DNA from: Mytilus edulis
Taxonomy: Eukaryota; Mollusca; Bivalvia; Mytilida; Mytilidae
DNA length: 64,000 nucleotides
Direction: 5' to 3'
NCBI RefSeq assembly: GCF_963676685.1
Contig: NC_092345.1
Span: 82,339,592 to 82,403,591, forward strand
The position numbers were made by a program, and so were the translations under genes. Positions 26,501-39,964 of this stretch are shown one piece after another. A model generated the notes under the pieces. The model ran no database searches. It had not been told where the DNA came from and worked only from the letters and a program-made list of their open reading frames with translations. How positions within the stretch are numbered: position 1 is the first letter of the stretch; each line of letters opens with the position of its first letter.

Positions 26501-29375
26501 AGACTTCACACTTTTATGAAATGAAATTATATTGACAACACATCAAAATGATGGATTAAACCTGGTTTTATAGCTAACGAGACTTCACACTTAAATGAAA
26601 TTGAATTATATTGACAACACATCAAACGAATGGATAACACCTGTCATATTCCTGCATTGGTACAGACATTTTCTTATGTAGAAAAAATGATGGATTAAAC
26701 CTGATTTTATAGCTAGCGAAACTTCACACTTGAATGAAATTAAATGTATTTTATTTCGTTTGAAATAGGGTTTTTCCCGTTTGCTATTTGTAGTATTATT
26801 TATAGATGGGAACTACTATAACTAGTTCGGTTACTGGTTTTGTAACAGTATGTACTATTTATAAGTTTGATGTTAGGTGCAGGAGGCACGAGGAAAGTTT
26901 TGGCGGTTTTTATGGTGGGGTTTAAAGATACTATATAAAGTTTTTGATTTAAATGTATTAGTATCGAAGGTGCTCGCAGTTACGTCGAATTGAAGTTGGT
27001 CACATAGGTATATGTGCAGTTGCTGCTATGTTTATTGTACGCACAGGCGTTGGAGGTATTAGCCGGGGGGAAAAGAAACGATGCGAAAGAGGAACAATGT
27101 TATATGTCATGTGTTTATACATTGTTTCAATCGAAGAAATATGTACAATAAAGTAAAATAAAATATTGTATCGCAAGAGAAAATAATATGTTACTGCGAG
27201 CAACTAATCCTATATCTGTGTTTGTCTTGTTTACAGCTTATTGAATTTAGAGATTAAATGCTTTAAATTCGGACGAGCAGGGCGAGGGAGAATTTAAATT
27301 ATATTGACAACACATCAAACGAATGGATAACACCTGTCATATTCCTGCATTGGTACGGAGATTTTCTTATGTAGAGAAATGATGGATTAAACCTGGTTAT
27401 AAAGCTAGCTAGACTTCACACTTGGATAAAATTAAATTATATTGACAACACATCAAACAAATGGATAACACCTGTCATATTCCTGCATTGGTACGGACAT
27501 TTTCCTATGTAGAAAAAAATGATGGATTAAACCTGGTTTTATAGCTAGCTCGACTTCACACTTGAATGAAATTAAATTATATTGACAACACATCAAACGA
27601 ATGAATAACACCTGTCATATTCCTGCATTGGTACGGACATTTTCTTCTGTAGAGAAATGATGGATTAAACCTGGTTATATAGCTAGCTAGACTTTACACT
27701 TGTATAAAATTAAATTATATTGACAACACATCAAACGAATGGATAACACCTGTCATATTCCTGCATTGGTACGGACATTTTCCTATGTAGAAAAAATGGT
27801 GGATTAAACCTAGTTTTATAGCTAGCGAGACTTCACACTTTAATGAAATTAAATTATATTGACAACACATCAAACGAATGGATAACACCTGTCACATTCC
27901 TGCATTGGTACTGACATTTTCTAATGTAGAAAAAATGATGGATTAAACCTGGTTTTATCGCTAGCTCGATTTCACACTTGAATGAAATTAAATTATATTG
28001 ACAACACATCAAACGAATGGATAACACCTGTCATATTCCTGCATTGGTACGGACATTTTCTTCTGTAGAGAAATGATGGATTAAACCCGGTTATATAGCT
28101 AGCTAGACTTTACACTTGTATAAAATTAAATTATATTGACAACACATCAAACGAATGGATAACACCTGTCATATTCCTGCATTGGTACGGACATTTTCCT
28201 ATGTAGAAAAAATGGTGGATTAAACCTAGTTTTATATCTAGCGAGACTTCACACTTTAATGAAATTAAATTATATTGACAACACATCAAACGAATGGATA
28301 ACACCTGTCACATTCCTGCATTGGTACTGACATTTTCTAATGTAGAAAAAATGATGGATTAAACCTGGTTTTATCGCTAGCTCGATTTCACACTTGAATG
28401 AAATTAAATTATATTGACAACACATCAAACGAATGGATAACACCTGTCATATTCCTGCATTGGTACGGACATTTTCTTATGTAGAAAAAAATGATGGATT
28501 AAACCTGGTTTTATAGCTAGCGAAACTTCACACTTGAATTGAATTAAATTATATTGACAACACATCAAACGAATGGATAACACCTGTCATATTCATGCAT
28601 TGGTACATACATTTTCTTATGTAGAAAGAATGATGGATTAAACCTGGTTTTATAGCTAACGAGACTTCACACTTAAATGAAATTAAATTATATTGACAAC
28701 ACATCAAACGAATGGATAATACCTGTCATATTCCTGCATTGGTACGGACATTTTCTTATGTAGAAAAAAAAATGATGGATTAAACCTGGTTTCATAGCTA
28801 GCTCGACTTCACACTTGTATAAAATTTAATTATATTGAATACACATCAAACGAATGGATAACACCTGTCATATTCCTACATTGGTACTGACATTTTCTTA
28901 TGTTGAAAAAAAATGATGGATTAAACCTGGTTTTTTTAGCTAGCGAGACTTCACACTTGAATGAAATTAAATGATATTGACAACACATCAAACGAATGGA
29001 TAACACCTGTCATATTCCTGCATTGGTACGGACATTTTCCTGTGTAGAAAAAATGGTGGATTAAACTTGGTTTTATAGCTAGCTCGACTTCACACTTGTA
29101 TAAAATTAAATTATATTGACAACACATCAAACGAATGGATAACAACTGTCATATTCCTGCATTGGTACGGACATTTTCCTGTGTAGAAAAAAATGGTGGA
29201 TTAAACCTGGTTTTATAGCTAGGTAGTCTTCATACTTATATAAAATTAAATTATATTGACAACAATGCGTGAATAAAACAGAAAGACATAATAGGTAAAA
29301 AAAAAAGTAAAAGAAAAAGGTTTACAACAGTCAACATAGTGTTATAATCTTAATCACTATTAAAACAAACATAAC
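23546..29375. repeat. Tandem array of ~139-bp monomers inside an interspersed element
   Basis: About 30 monomers containing AACACCTGTCATATTCCTGC and TTAAACCTGGTTTTATAGC repeat every ~139 bases between 23.6 and 29.26 kb. The flanks match the left end (23546-23640) and right part (29258-29375) of the interspersed element seen singly at 54001-54449 and 41830-42165, so the array is an internal expansion of one copy. Larger periods are visible: about 1056, 1192 and 417 bases. It fills most of the space between genes A and B. No transcription signal was identified. Confidence 0.85.
25078..27461. repeat. Two 1.19-kb higher-order units within the array
   Basis: Units 25078-26269 and 26270-27461 look almost identical. 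Each contains monomers plus a non-monomer cassette (25574-26100 and 26766-27291). By eye the cassettes differ at one base (A/T in the TTCGG(A/T)TACTGG context) and by one G in a G run, so the duplication is very recent. Confidence 0.8.
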
Positions 29376-29591
29376 CGATCATAAAGTTTTGAGTTTGGTC
29401 AACCCTCAGGGTCAACCACTTTCAAAATGATGTACCCTTCATTGTTCCAATACTTTTAGAATGTACGCAATGACATAGATATATATTTAAATTTAATATT
29501 CCGAACGTTAAGAATATGTTGCTTAAATGCACGTATTAGATAAGGAAAGTTCATTAAATAAACGTATTTTGAAGTTTGCCCTTGATTTATC

Positions 29592-29606
29592 TTATCAATA
29601 TATATA
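29592..29606 (+). promoter_or_regulatory. Putative core promoter of gene B
   Basis: TTATCA at 29592-29597 is followed directly by TATATATA at 29599-29606, 47 bases before the start codon. The order matches gene A although the distances differ, as expected for a duplicated promoter. Confidence 0.4.
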
Positions 29607-29652
29607 TTTGTAAATGCAAGTACACAATTGAAACATTACTTGTCTTAGAGAT

Positions 29653-32600
29653 ATGAAGATCATTTCTCACTTGCTACTTTTTCTAAATTATATTTTTATC
29701 GCAAATGCCATTCAGCAATTAGCACCAGTTCCGTCAGAACATTTCCTTTTGCATGAAATTTTAGATCACCTCGGGAACTATCATGTTTATTGGAAGTTTA
29801 ACCAAACACATATAACGTTCGAGGTACATGTAAAAACAAGAGGATATGTAGGCTTAGGATTTTCTCCTAATGGTAAAATGTATCCTTCTGATGTAGTTGT
29901 TGGCTGGGTGAAAGATGGAGTGCCCCATTTTTCGGTAAGTTTTAACATTTCTATTCGTAGTTTAAGATTTCTTCTATAGTTGTTGGAGGCTCTGCAGGGA
30001 CGAAATAAAACTGGCACGCAGTTGACAACTTTCCTAAAAAATTGGCCTTAAGGTCAATCTAATTGTTGCTCTGGGAGATTTGTAAATTGTAACCGTTTTT
30101 GTTTTTAAACGGAGGTATACGAAAGTAAACATTTTGAAAAATTGCATCTGAAACACTAGTAAGTAATGTTTTCCTATTATTCGTTGTAGGACATACAACT
30201 ATATGTTATTTGAAAAATATGAAAGAGTAAAACTATGAAAAATTGAATAATGAGCCTGAAATTTTATTTCAAAGCAGCCACATCATACGCGTTAGGCAGT
30301 GATATACGAAAACAATAAATGTATCCCTTTTTTGACATATAACCTACTCAGCTTTTATACAGTATAAATATAAAATGTTGAAATTGCTACGGGTTTTCTG
30401 TATGATACCCTATATATTCTTTTACATTCACATACATAATGTTTTATTTTAACACATTGATTGTTTTATGTAGGACTATCACACTGTCAGTCATTTCCAG
30501 CCAGTAAAGGATGTTTCACAGGATTGGACACTTCTTCATGGGGAAGAGAATAATTTTGGAACAGTTCTTAAATTTGAAAGACTATTGAGTACGTGTGACG
30601 AGAATGATACTAATATTGTTGTAAGTTTTTTGTCTGTCCGAAACTTTAAAAATTTTCAAAAGTTTCCAAAGAGAGTGCTACCCCTCTAGTTACTTTCTTT
30701 CAATTCTAAAACAAAAGAGTATCAAACCTTAAGTGTTAAGGTATAATAGCACCATTGATTTCCCTCATTAGTCCTTTATAACTTTAGAATTTATCTTTGT
30801 TTCAAATAAAGAAATACATGGCATGAGTAACGATTTATCCAGTCCAGTACTACAGACCAAATCTCACATAACATTTCATTGCATGTAATAAGAAAATAAC
30901 CATCACTGGAAGTTAGCCAATCAAACGTTTACCCCCTTTTTCCGGTGTACAAGCTCTAGTAACCATGTGACCTCAAGTTTCCAAAATATTCTGTAGAAAA
31001 AAGAAATACAAACATATGGTGCTTAGAAATACCCAAGATATATGTGTATGATTTTTTTTTTACTCCTATTAGATGTATCAAAATTAAATCCAATCCTGAT
31101 TTATCATTATTCCATTGAAGGATGACACAATGCGAATAATATTTTCTTATCACCCTGACGACCCAACCGACGATAATCATATGCCTTGGCACGGTGCTAC
31201 AAGAAGAGGCGCTAAAAGTGTATTATTATTATCGACATCAAAACAGTATAAACTTCCCAATGATAGTCAGACTAAAGATCTGGTCCATCATCAAGTAAGT
31301 AATCAGTATAACTTTATTTAGGAGAGCTATTGACATACTCATTGAGATCAGATAAACAAAAGTTTTTTTCCAGACACAAATAGTCGAAACGTATATACAA
31401 ACCACAAGCTATAATGTTATGTAGGATATTATGTTAAATTGAATACAAATTATTTTCGTGTTTGCGAATGCAACTCTTGACTATACTCATAACAAAGGTA
31501 TATAATACATTGAAAGACTCCTGTGATTTTCATTTACATTCGCTATTTGTACTATTTAAAACATAACGTGTTTTGGGGAAGAACAAAAATGCACTATATA
31601 TCAAACACCATTACACCATATAACATATACCACACGCGTTATACTAATTTTTATAAAAAACTTTAAAGGGTTGTACTAACGATCTCTTGTCGTAATTACT
31701 AACGATAATAATATCAGTAAAACAGTTTTTGGGGGTCTCACGCGAGAAGTTGCAATGAACTGAAGCAACCCTTTCCATCTCCCTAACTGCTAACATGACA
31801 TTATCGTTTCTAGAGTTATATATTTGTATCCAAACTGCTAACATGACATTATCGTTTCTAGAGTTATATATTTGTATCCATTGTAGGCAATTTATATTCA
31901 TTTAGTAATTTTTTGTTCTAACAGTTTCATATTCCATCTAAACGTACAACATATCAATGTAGAGTTTATTCATTGGAGGATATTACAACTAAACATCATA
32001 CGATAAAGGTAGGCACGAACGATTAACTTTGTTAAAGGACAGGAAAATAATTAGGGTTTCGAGGGGTTCTTAATAGATCATTTTCAAATATTTTTTTTTA
32101 TCGAAAAGCTAATTTTATTCTAATTTAATAATATTTTTATGTCTTTTAAATTGATAACTATCTGAATAAAAGATTAGACATTTGAATTATGGGAAAGGTA
32201 TTATTTTGCATTTTATATGAAAAGAAAATGAAATTCTATCTGATAAGAAACTGTATACATTTTAATATACTGCAAACAGTAGTTGCATATTAAATCTAAA
32301 ATGCGATATTTTTAAGCAATTTAATTTTTGATCAACAGTTTGAGGCTGTAATACAAAAAGACCATGAACCATTTGTACACCACATGAATGTTTACAAGTG
32401 CCATAACTATCCACGAAAGTACATAGGACGAAATTTTGAATGTTACGCTGTTCCTTTAGATATGATGCCTTGTGGAAATGTTGTAGCAGGCTGGGCTGTT
32501 GGCAGTGGTGTAAGATAAGAAAAAAATTAAGATAATACCGGTGAAAAAACAATCATAATCACATAAATATCATACATAAAAAAACCAAATGAATTACATT

Positions 32601-35600
32601 CAGGTTTCAACTTTTATTCGGAAGGTCCTTAACATAAACACAATTGACACAGGGCAAGTGCCTAAGTCGATCAAAGTTTAGGCAAATATCAAATAACTTC
32701 AACAGAGTTTATTAAAGAATATTCAAGCATCACCTAATATAATTGAACGAAAAATAAAAAAAATTAAAAAACGACCGATATGCTCCCAATTTGGGAATGA
32801 AATTTGTCAAAACCATAAAAATGAATTGTTTTTCCTTCTATGTCAACCCTATCTGTCGAATACCTTTTTGAATTCAAGAATTCATCAAACAAGATATCAA
32901 ACATTACTCGTTGGAATTGCAATAATGACTTGCTAAATTAAGATATTTGTTTAAACTATGAATGTCTTTACTTTACACGGAAAATAATACGGAGAATACA
33001 CACTATAACATCCTGAAAATTTCTTTGATCGAAGTTTTATTCGAAAAAAAACCGTGAAAATATACTAATTCATAAAAAAGTTATCGTCATGTACATAGAC
33101 TTTTTTTGTGTTATGCACTGACTATTGTTGATAGCGTAACAAACATTTCCTAGCACCAGTTAAATTTCACTTGAATCTACTGGTTTCTTTTCAGCCTTTT
33201 CATTTTCCTCCAAATGTTGGATTACCAATTGGTGAAAATGAAAATGAATATGCATACATCATCGAAATACATTATAATAATCCCGGAGCTATTACGAGTA
33301 AGTTGTAGATAATGTGTTGAATATTTTTAAGTTTTTTTTTATTTAAACACATGAATAACCTGACCTGGTAGAGAATGTGTGATTTGTATTCAATACAAGA
33401 TTATTATTGTTATTATCAACTATAACCTTAATCAAATAATGCAATTAAATTATGTATATATGTAGGACTCTAAAGTGCGATGGTACTCTAAAGTGCGATG
33501 GTCACGCTAAAGTGCGATGGTCTACGCCAAAGGACGATGGTGTATCACGCTAAAGTGCGATGGTTGTTTGTTTGCTAAAGTACAATGGTATATCACGCTA
33601 AAGTGCGATGGACCAATATGATAAGGTTCGACGGCTTAAAATGTACATGGATAAAAAAGAAAGTCTTTTTGCAAAAGCTAGTATGCTAAAAGAAGGAAGA
33701 AAGATACCACAGGGACAGTCAAACTTATAAATCGAAAATAAACTGACAACGCCATGGCTAAAAATTAAAAAGACAAACAGACAAACAATAGTACACATGA
33801 CACAACATAGAAAACTAAAGAATAAGCAACACGAACCCCTTCAAAAACTTGGGGTAATCTCAAGTGCTCCGGAAGGTTAAGCAGATCCTGCACCACATGT
33901 GGCACCCGTCGTGTTGCTCGTGTTGTAACAAATCCGGTATTTAAAGGTATAACATATGTGATAACTTTATGATTTACCGGTAGGCTTAAGTGATAGTTTC
34001 TAAATTCAGAAGATCTACCACATTGTCGGAATAAATAACATTTGTATAAGGCGTTAAGCTTTAATTTAAAATGCGAGAAAAAGCGATATTCGTCGAGCTT
34101 TCTCATTTTCCGTGAAAAATACATGTTATATTTTCCTACACTGTACAAACTATGTTTTAGCCGACAATTTATAATTTACGCTTAAAAGCACGAACCTTTA
34201 TTTTACTGACGTTTCTTTTCAATAAAATCGATATTATTTTAACGGGGACCGTTTTCTACCAATAGAAGCAGGATACACGATACCTATGCGTAATTCTATT
34301 TTGTATCTATATAGTAAAATGGTCGACTGCAGGACACACGTTCTTCTTCCAGCATCCGAAATAAATAAACACACGAAGCACGATTAGGTCTGAAATTAAG
34401 TCATGGACATTTGGTTTAACAGTTGTCAATCAAATATTCTTAATTTATCTTCCGGCATATTCATTTTTAATTTGTATAAACAACTGTTAACGTCATAATC
34501 CAAGTACAATTCTTACGTCTATACTTTCGCGGACCATCGGACTTTAGCGTATACCATCGCACTTTAGCGTGACCATCGTACGTTAGCGTCCCCATCGCAC
34601 TTTAGAGTCCTACATATATATATTACAAAGCATTGTAAAACATTTAATTATAACGAATGAGGAATAAGTGTTTCCACCTCTTTGTAATATGTAGATGCCT
34701 GTCTAGAGTACAAAACTGTGTAAAAGCCTTATAAGTTTATAATGTGATACACAAAATACGAACTTTGGCTTGTATAACAAGCATTGTATTCAAAACAAAT
34801 TATTTGTTTACAGCATAATGTGTGTAACGTTGGGCAAAAGAAATAATTTCAGTAATCATGCCATATATGTCCAGCTTCTACAAGCTTGTGTATCGTTTGG
34901 TGTCACCATTTGAAGTTATCTTAACTGTGTTTCTATTTTCATTTGTTGTTAATGGAGCTGAATTAGTTGTCAGTGGTTGCAATGCAAATACTCTCATATC
35001 TGTACTTATAATTCAAACTGTTTTACTAGTAATAATTTCGATTGTTTATCAATTTTACGTTTTTTAAGACATTGTTGACAGCTCTGGTATAAGGTTCACA
35101 TATACTTCACACTTACGTCAGTACGATGCAGGATTATTGACGGTTGGAATGAGGGAAAATCGTCAGCATATCATTCCACCTCACTATAACGAATTCAAAG
35201 TACAAATAGAGGCCACGAAGGAATGTATATCAAAGGTATTTGTTTCACTGTGATATTTATAAAGCTTATGCAAAATATCAAGGTTGTTCAATGTAAGATA
35301 AAAAAAATAATTCACATAGTTTTTCACTGCCCCCCTCCTTAACTTAATTTGGGAAAAATTGATTGACCAAAATGGATATATGTAAAATCGATTTTAGATA
35401 ACAAAACTTACAGCAATTTTATCCTACATTGATCTTTTGATGACGTCCCGAAGAAGAAATCAAGTTCTGAGTTAATGTTTGACAATTCATTAATATAACA
35501 GAATAAAAAATTATACTTATTCTTCACATTGATTTTGAACTTGTTGAAGACAATTAAACAAGCAAATGATCGAAATAAAGAAACATAATTGAACATTATA

Positions 35601-38600
35601 CTTATTCTTCACATTGAGTTTGAAACTAGCAATTGATGGAAATAAAGAAATCTTAAAAAGCAAAAAAAAAATATTATCTAGTCGGTGTTTGTTTAAAACA
35701 AAATATTGAAGTTTACCGCCTTGCATACACTTATCTGACGTTTTATCGGACTGGCGACTAATGGCACAGGTACCCCCAAACAACCCTGATTTGTGTCGGG
35801 TTCTTGCTTTTCAATCTTACGTGGAGTGTTGTGTGGACTATTGTATGTGTGTTCATTTGTCCTTTTGTTCATACTTATTACTCGGTTTTTCTGCGACTAA
35901 TGTTTTTCTTAGTACCGTTCGTATTACCTTAAAAATCTAAAATGGTGAAACACTTTTAAAATTATTAAGCTCAAAATACCCACACAAAATATAAAAATAC
36001 ATTGGTAAGCAAGTCTTTGATTATTTATATCTTTTTGTCAACTGAACAATTCCAGCACTGTATCAAATCATTAACAAAACAGTTTTGTGGTAACCTCGGA
36101 AAATTCCACCGACCAAACGTTTGAGTCGACTCCTTGATTATAAAAAGAATTCCACTGATCAAACGTTTGAGTCGACTCCTTGATTATAAAAAAGAAATGC
36201 AAGTTGTATAAATGGATCTCTTTTGCATTAAATAATTTTACCATCTGCATATAACTGCAAAATACTGACGTAGAAAACATTTTTGAACACCTATCAGTTA
36301 TAAAATATATTGATTATTATCATTCTGTAAATCTGTTCAGATCTATTAAAAATCAATCCAAAATAAAAGCAACCTAAGTACTTTTTATGTTATTGAAAAT
36401 TATAGGGTCTAACAGATGCTTCCATAGATGAAATAAAATTGTTTGCAGTATGGCAGCATGCCCATCTTTTAGGGAAGGGCATTACAACAAGGCATCTCAG
36501 GAATGATGTCGAACTGGAGCCTATTGCAGAAGATCAACATTATGACTTTGATTACCAAGAAACAAGGCTCTTCAGAAAAGAAGTTCCAGTGAAAAAGGTA
36601 TGTTAAAGCTGGGAGAGTGAAGTTGAAATGTTAGTTGAAAGATTCCGATATCAAAGAACTAATTTCGTTTTTTTCTTAGAGTGAATTAGTCAAATTCTGT
36701 AAAGAAAGATTAAAATCGGAGATCATGCATTCATTTTTGCATTCCTTTATAACATTAACGGTACCAATTTTTCCCGCACCGGATCCGTCGTTAATGAGAA
36801 ATTAATATTCAAACAAACCAAAATTCTCGAAAATCGAAATATGTTGTCGAATGAAGACAAATATCGCAGTTTTTCCTTTATTTTTCAAGCATTAAACACT
36901 GAATTATTAAATAAGATAGATTATATGAGTGTTCTACAAGAGTTCCATCGTTTTAGTAAGCACAATTTTAGGTGCGTACGTTTTACTGTAAACTCTTTTA
37001 CACGCATACACAGACCAATTTACATTAAGAAGCATCTTATAGCATAAAGTGCTTCAGTGCATCTCATACAATGTGTACTTGTCAACTTTTTTAAAGCCAA
37101 ATAGGACTGCTAAACCAAGCATTAATTTTTTTGGAACCATCTGATTTTATATTTTTTCTCCTTTTCGCTATTTTTCAGGGTGATAGTATCAGAGTAGAAT
37201 GCACATACGACTCTTCTTTGCGGAAAAACATAACATATGTAAGTATCGCCCTATGTTAATAAAACATTGCCCGTAGTGCGCTGACCAATTGTTGGTATGC
37301 AACAGACGCTTTTAGCTGAATTTGATTTTTGATCAAAATGATAACAGTAATCTGCCTACCATGATGTCACTGTCTAGATGCAAAAGGTAAACAAAAACAT
37401 GACAAGTAATTGGCATTGGACGAACATTGAGATTGAAACTACGATTGCAGAGTATTTCCAAAGTAAACTGTTATGCGTTTGATCAATGTTATGTTTGTCA
37501 AACTATATCAGTTAATCATTTGATCCTTGGTGCTCGATTTTTTTTTGGAATCAATTCATTTTCTTCCGGGGTCTGTATCAAGAAAATTCATATAGAACAC
37601 AGGGTTATGATTACCCTTATAATTGAGAACTATTTATACCAATCGGGGCAACTAGAAACGGGTGTGTCTTTAATGCAGTAGAAAAGGCAAAAGAAAAAAA
37701 AGGAGTGGGTTCTAGCAACTCAAAAGTCAAATATAAGGCTACTGCCAAATTTCGATGTTTATACTGTTTGTTGTTTCACTTATGCACGCTACTCAAGGAT
37801 TGACGCAATTGGCAGGTCCCTTTGAAAAACGTACATGCAATGTTTTCAGAGATGTGAGAAACAAAGTGGAAAGGGAAAGAGAGTGCTCAAATGCAATATT
37901 TAGTATCTTGTTTTACTCTTAATGAGAACTTACTGAATTTAAAATCAAAATTGATTTATTTCTGGCACAACGATTACATCAAACTAAATTGTTTTCACAT
38001 TACATGTAATTACAGGAAGTTAGTTTAATTTTAATATTGTTGTTGTTATATTTTTAATAGGTAAATAATGTTTGTCTTGAGCCGAATATGTCTTTCATAC
38101 ACATTGGGTTTGATTTTGTAGGGAGGACTATCAACTGAAAACGAAATGTGTTTCTCGTTTATATACTATTATCCCCGATTTCCATTGTATATTACCAGTC
38201 AGTCTCTTATTTATGATACCATTCCTGGTCATTCTTCATTACTATCGTATTCATGGGATGATCAAAGCTCTCTTGATGAAATGGTTAATCTAGTGGAAAC
38301 TTATGATTGGACAGATGACTCAGTCAGAAGTAAATTCCAACAAGACGTACTCAACAGTACCCTGCATAGCACCTGCAGCTGGAAACAGTCACCAGTTGTA
38401 TGTTAAACTTATTTATCTTGCTGTTATGTTGAACCATGTTATCTTATTTAAAGTTTAATATAGTTTTGCATCTGGACTGGTATCTATTAAAGGATATCGA
38501 TGCTTATGACAGGTATTAATATCATGTTAAAGGGATTTTCCGGCTATCATATCTTTGTGAACGTTTCACGCTCATACTAATTTTTCATATATAACTTGGT

Positions 38601-39927
38601 CCCATTCAATCACAATGTTGTCACTAAATTGGTGTTAGCATGAACTGTCTCGAAAGAGGGGCGAAAGACATCAGATGTACAGTGAAGCTCATAGATAGAA
38701 AATAAACTGACAATGCCATAGCTAAAAAAGCAAACGACAAGCAGACAAATAATATTACAATAGACACAATATAGAAAACTAAAGACTAAGCAACACGAAC
38801 CCCACCAAAAATTCGGGATGATCTCAGGTGCTCCAGAAGGGAAACCAGTGTGGCAAACTGTGTTTTAGTTTGAAGTTGACAACTTAACCTTTATATGTTT
38901 TTTCTCAAAATGTTATGCTGTTTAAAATTGATAAATGACTTAACTAGATATAGAAAGATGTGGTGTGAGTGCCAATGAGACAACTCTCCATCCAAATAAC
39001 AATTAATAAAAGTAAACAATTATAGGTCAATGTACGGCCTTCTACGCGGAGCCATGGTTAACACCGAACAAAAAGCTATAAAGGGCCCCAAAATTACTAG
39101 TGTAAAACCATTCAAACGGGAAAACCAACGGTCTAATCTATATAAAAAACGAGAAACGAGAAACACGTATAAATTACATAAACAAACGATAAACTACTGT
39201 ACAACTAGCCTAAATTGAATATGGAAAAAAAACGAAGAAAAACGGGGAAAAGTTACCATGGGGCAACACAAACCCATAAGTTGAATAAAAAAATATTATC
39301 GTAGTCAAATACACATAAAGTGCAAAAAATATGAAAATATGTATAAATCACATCTGCACCAATTTTCTCAGTCACGGTCATATATAACAAATAGATAAAG
39401 ATACATATGCAGTTCATTACAGCTCAGAATGACTAAAGCACGCATTAAAAACTAGATCACCTCTATCTGGACGAAACGCGCGTCTGGCGAACACAATTTT
39501 AATCCTTGTATGTATGTTGAGTTTATTTAAAAGCATGTACCACGTAAGGATTATGAAAATATATCTCAAAAGTTAGAAACCAGATACTTTGACGGTTGTT
39601 TCCTTCTATTCTGGCCTATTAAGAAACCATTTACCTCAGGAATAGATAACCCTAGCTGTATTTGGCAAAACTTTATATGATGAGTTTAATTATTACATAT
39701 TAGGATTTAGTACACTTGTCATTCCTAAATGAATGTATTCTAATGTAATAATATAAATGCGTATTAGAGTATTCATATACTTATAGTTTCATTTAGATAA
39801 TATTGGGAAACGGAAACATTCTGAACATGTTTTCGCTCTTTTGTAGCGGTATACAACCACAACATTGAAACTTACGGATCCAAGAGTTCCATACCAACCT
39901 ACCAATTCAACCTGTGGTGATGACTGA
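29653..39927 (+). CDS. Gene B: DBH/MOXD1-like copper monooxygenase, paralogue of A
   Basis: Exons: 29653-29934, 30474-30620, 31121-31294, 31925-32008, 32339-32509, 33195-33297, 35069-35235, 36406-36597, 37179-37238, 38122-38397, 39847-39927. They join to 578 residues. The first ten exons have exactly the lengths and phases of gene A; only the last differs, by one codon. The protein is very close to A: by eye, 5 of 58 residues differ in exon 3 and 8 of 64 in exon 8. It has a signal peptide (about residues 1-19), a DOMON domain and both copper domains with H243, H244, H312, H394, H396 and M469. The last exon ends in STCGDD after a VPY motif, again with the cysteine expected to tie the C-terminus to the DOMON domain. 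Introns do not match those of A and contain other repeats, including a foldback element in intron 6. It is a recent tandem duplicate of A, apparently intact; the substrate is unknown. Confidence 0.9.
31785..31880. repeat. 48-bp tandem duplication, intron 3 of gene B
   Basis: Two adjacent copies of a 48-base stretch beginning AACTGCTAACATGACATTA differ little or not at all. Confidence 0.75.
33456..34622. mobile_element. Foldback element with GCTAAAGTGCGATGG arms, intron 6 of gene B
   Basis: The left arm (33456-33620) holds seven units of a CTAAAGTGCGATGG-type word at 18-27-base spacing; the right arm (34530-34622) holds four to five complementary units. Both extremities read TATATGTAGGACTC in inverted orientation. 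Between the arms is another interspersed repeat (33690-33935) and AT-rich DNA with no transposase. The element lies wholly inside intron 6 of gene B. Confidence 0.65.
35510..35650. repeat. Partial tandem duplication, intron 7 of gene B
   Basis: ATTATACTTATTCTTCACAT and GGAAATAAAGAAA-like words occur twice about 80-90 bases apart, with diverged sequence between them. Confidence 0.5.
36101..36196. repeat. ~46-bp tandem duplication, intron 7 of gene B
   Basis: Two copies contain CAAACGTTTGAGTCGACTCC followed by TTGATTATAAAAA, with small changes before it. Confidence 0.7.
38945..39240 (+). repeat. Copy of the CCAATGAGACAACTCTCC repeat, intron 10 of gene B
   Basis: It includes GCTATAAAGGGCCCC and CATTCAAACGGGAAAACC, shared closely with 9340-9610, where the same repeat sits inside the foldback element. 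Confidence 0.6.
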
Positions 39928-39956
39928 TACTGAAGTTTCTATAACCATGCATAAAA

Positions 39957-39962
39957 AATAAA
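39957..39962 (+). terminator. Polyadenylation signal, gene B
   Basis: AATAAA lies 29 bases after the stop codon of gene B, about the same distance as in gene A. Confidence 0.6.
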
Positions 39963-39964
39963 AA

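Noticed and set aside
23588..29260. CRISPR-like array
   Set aside because: Monomers are contiguous ~139-bp units without unique spacers, in an intron-bearing animal genome.
34858..35067. Hydrophobic 69-codon frame resembling a membrane protein
   Set aside because: It is intron 6 of gene B ending at the exon 7 acceptor; hydrophobicity comes from T-rich intron sequence.
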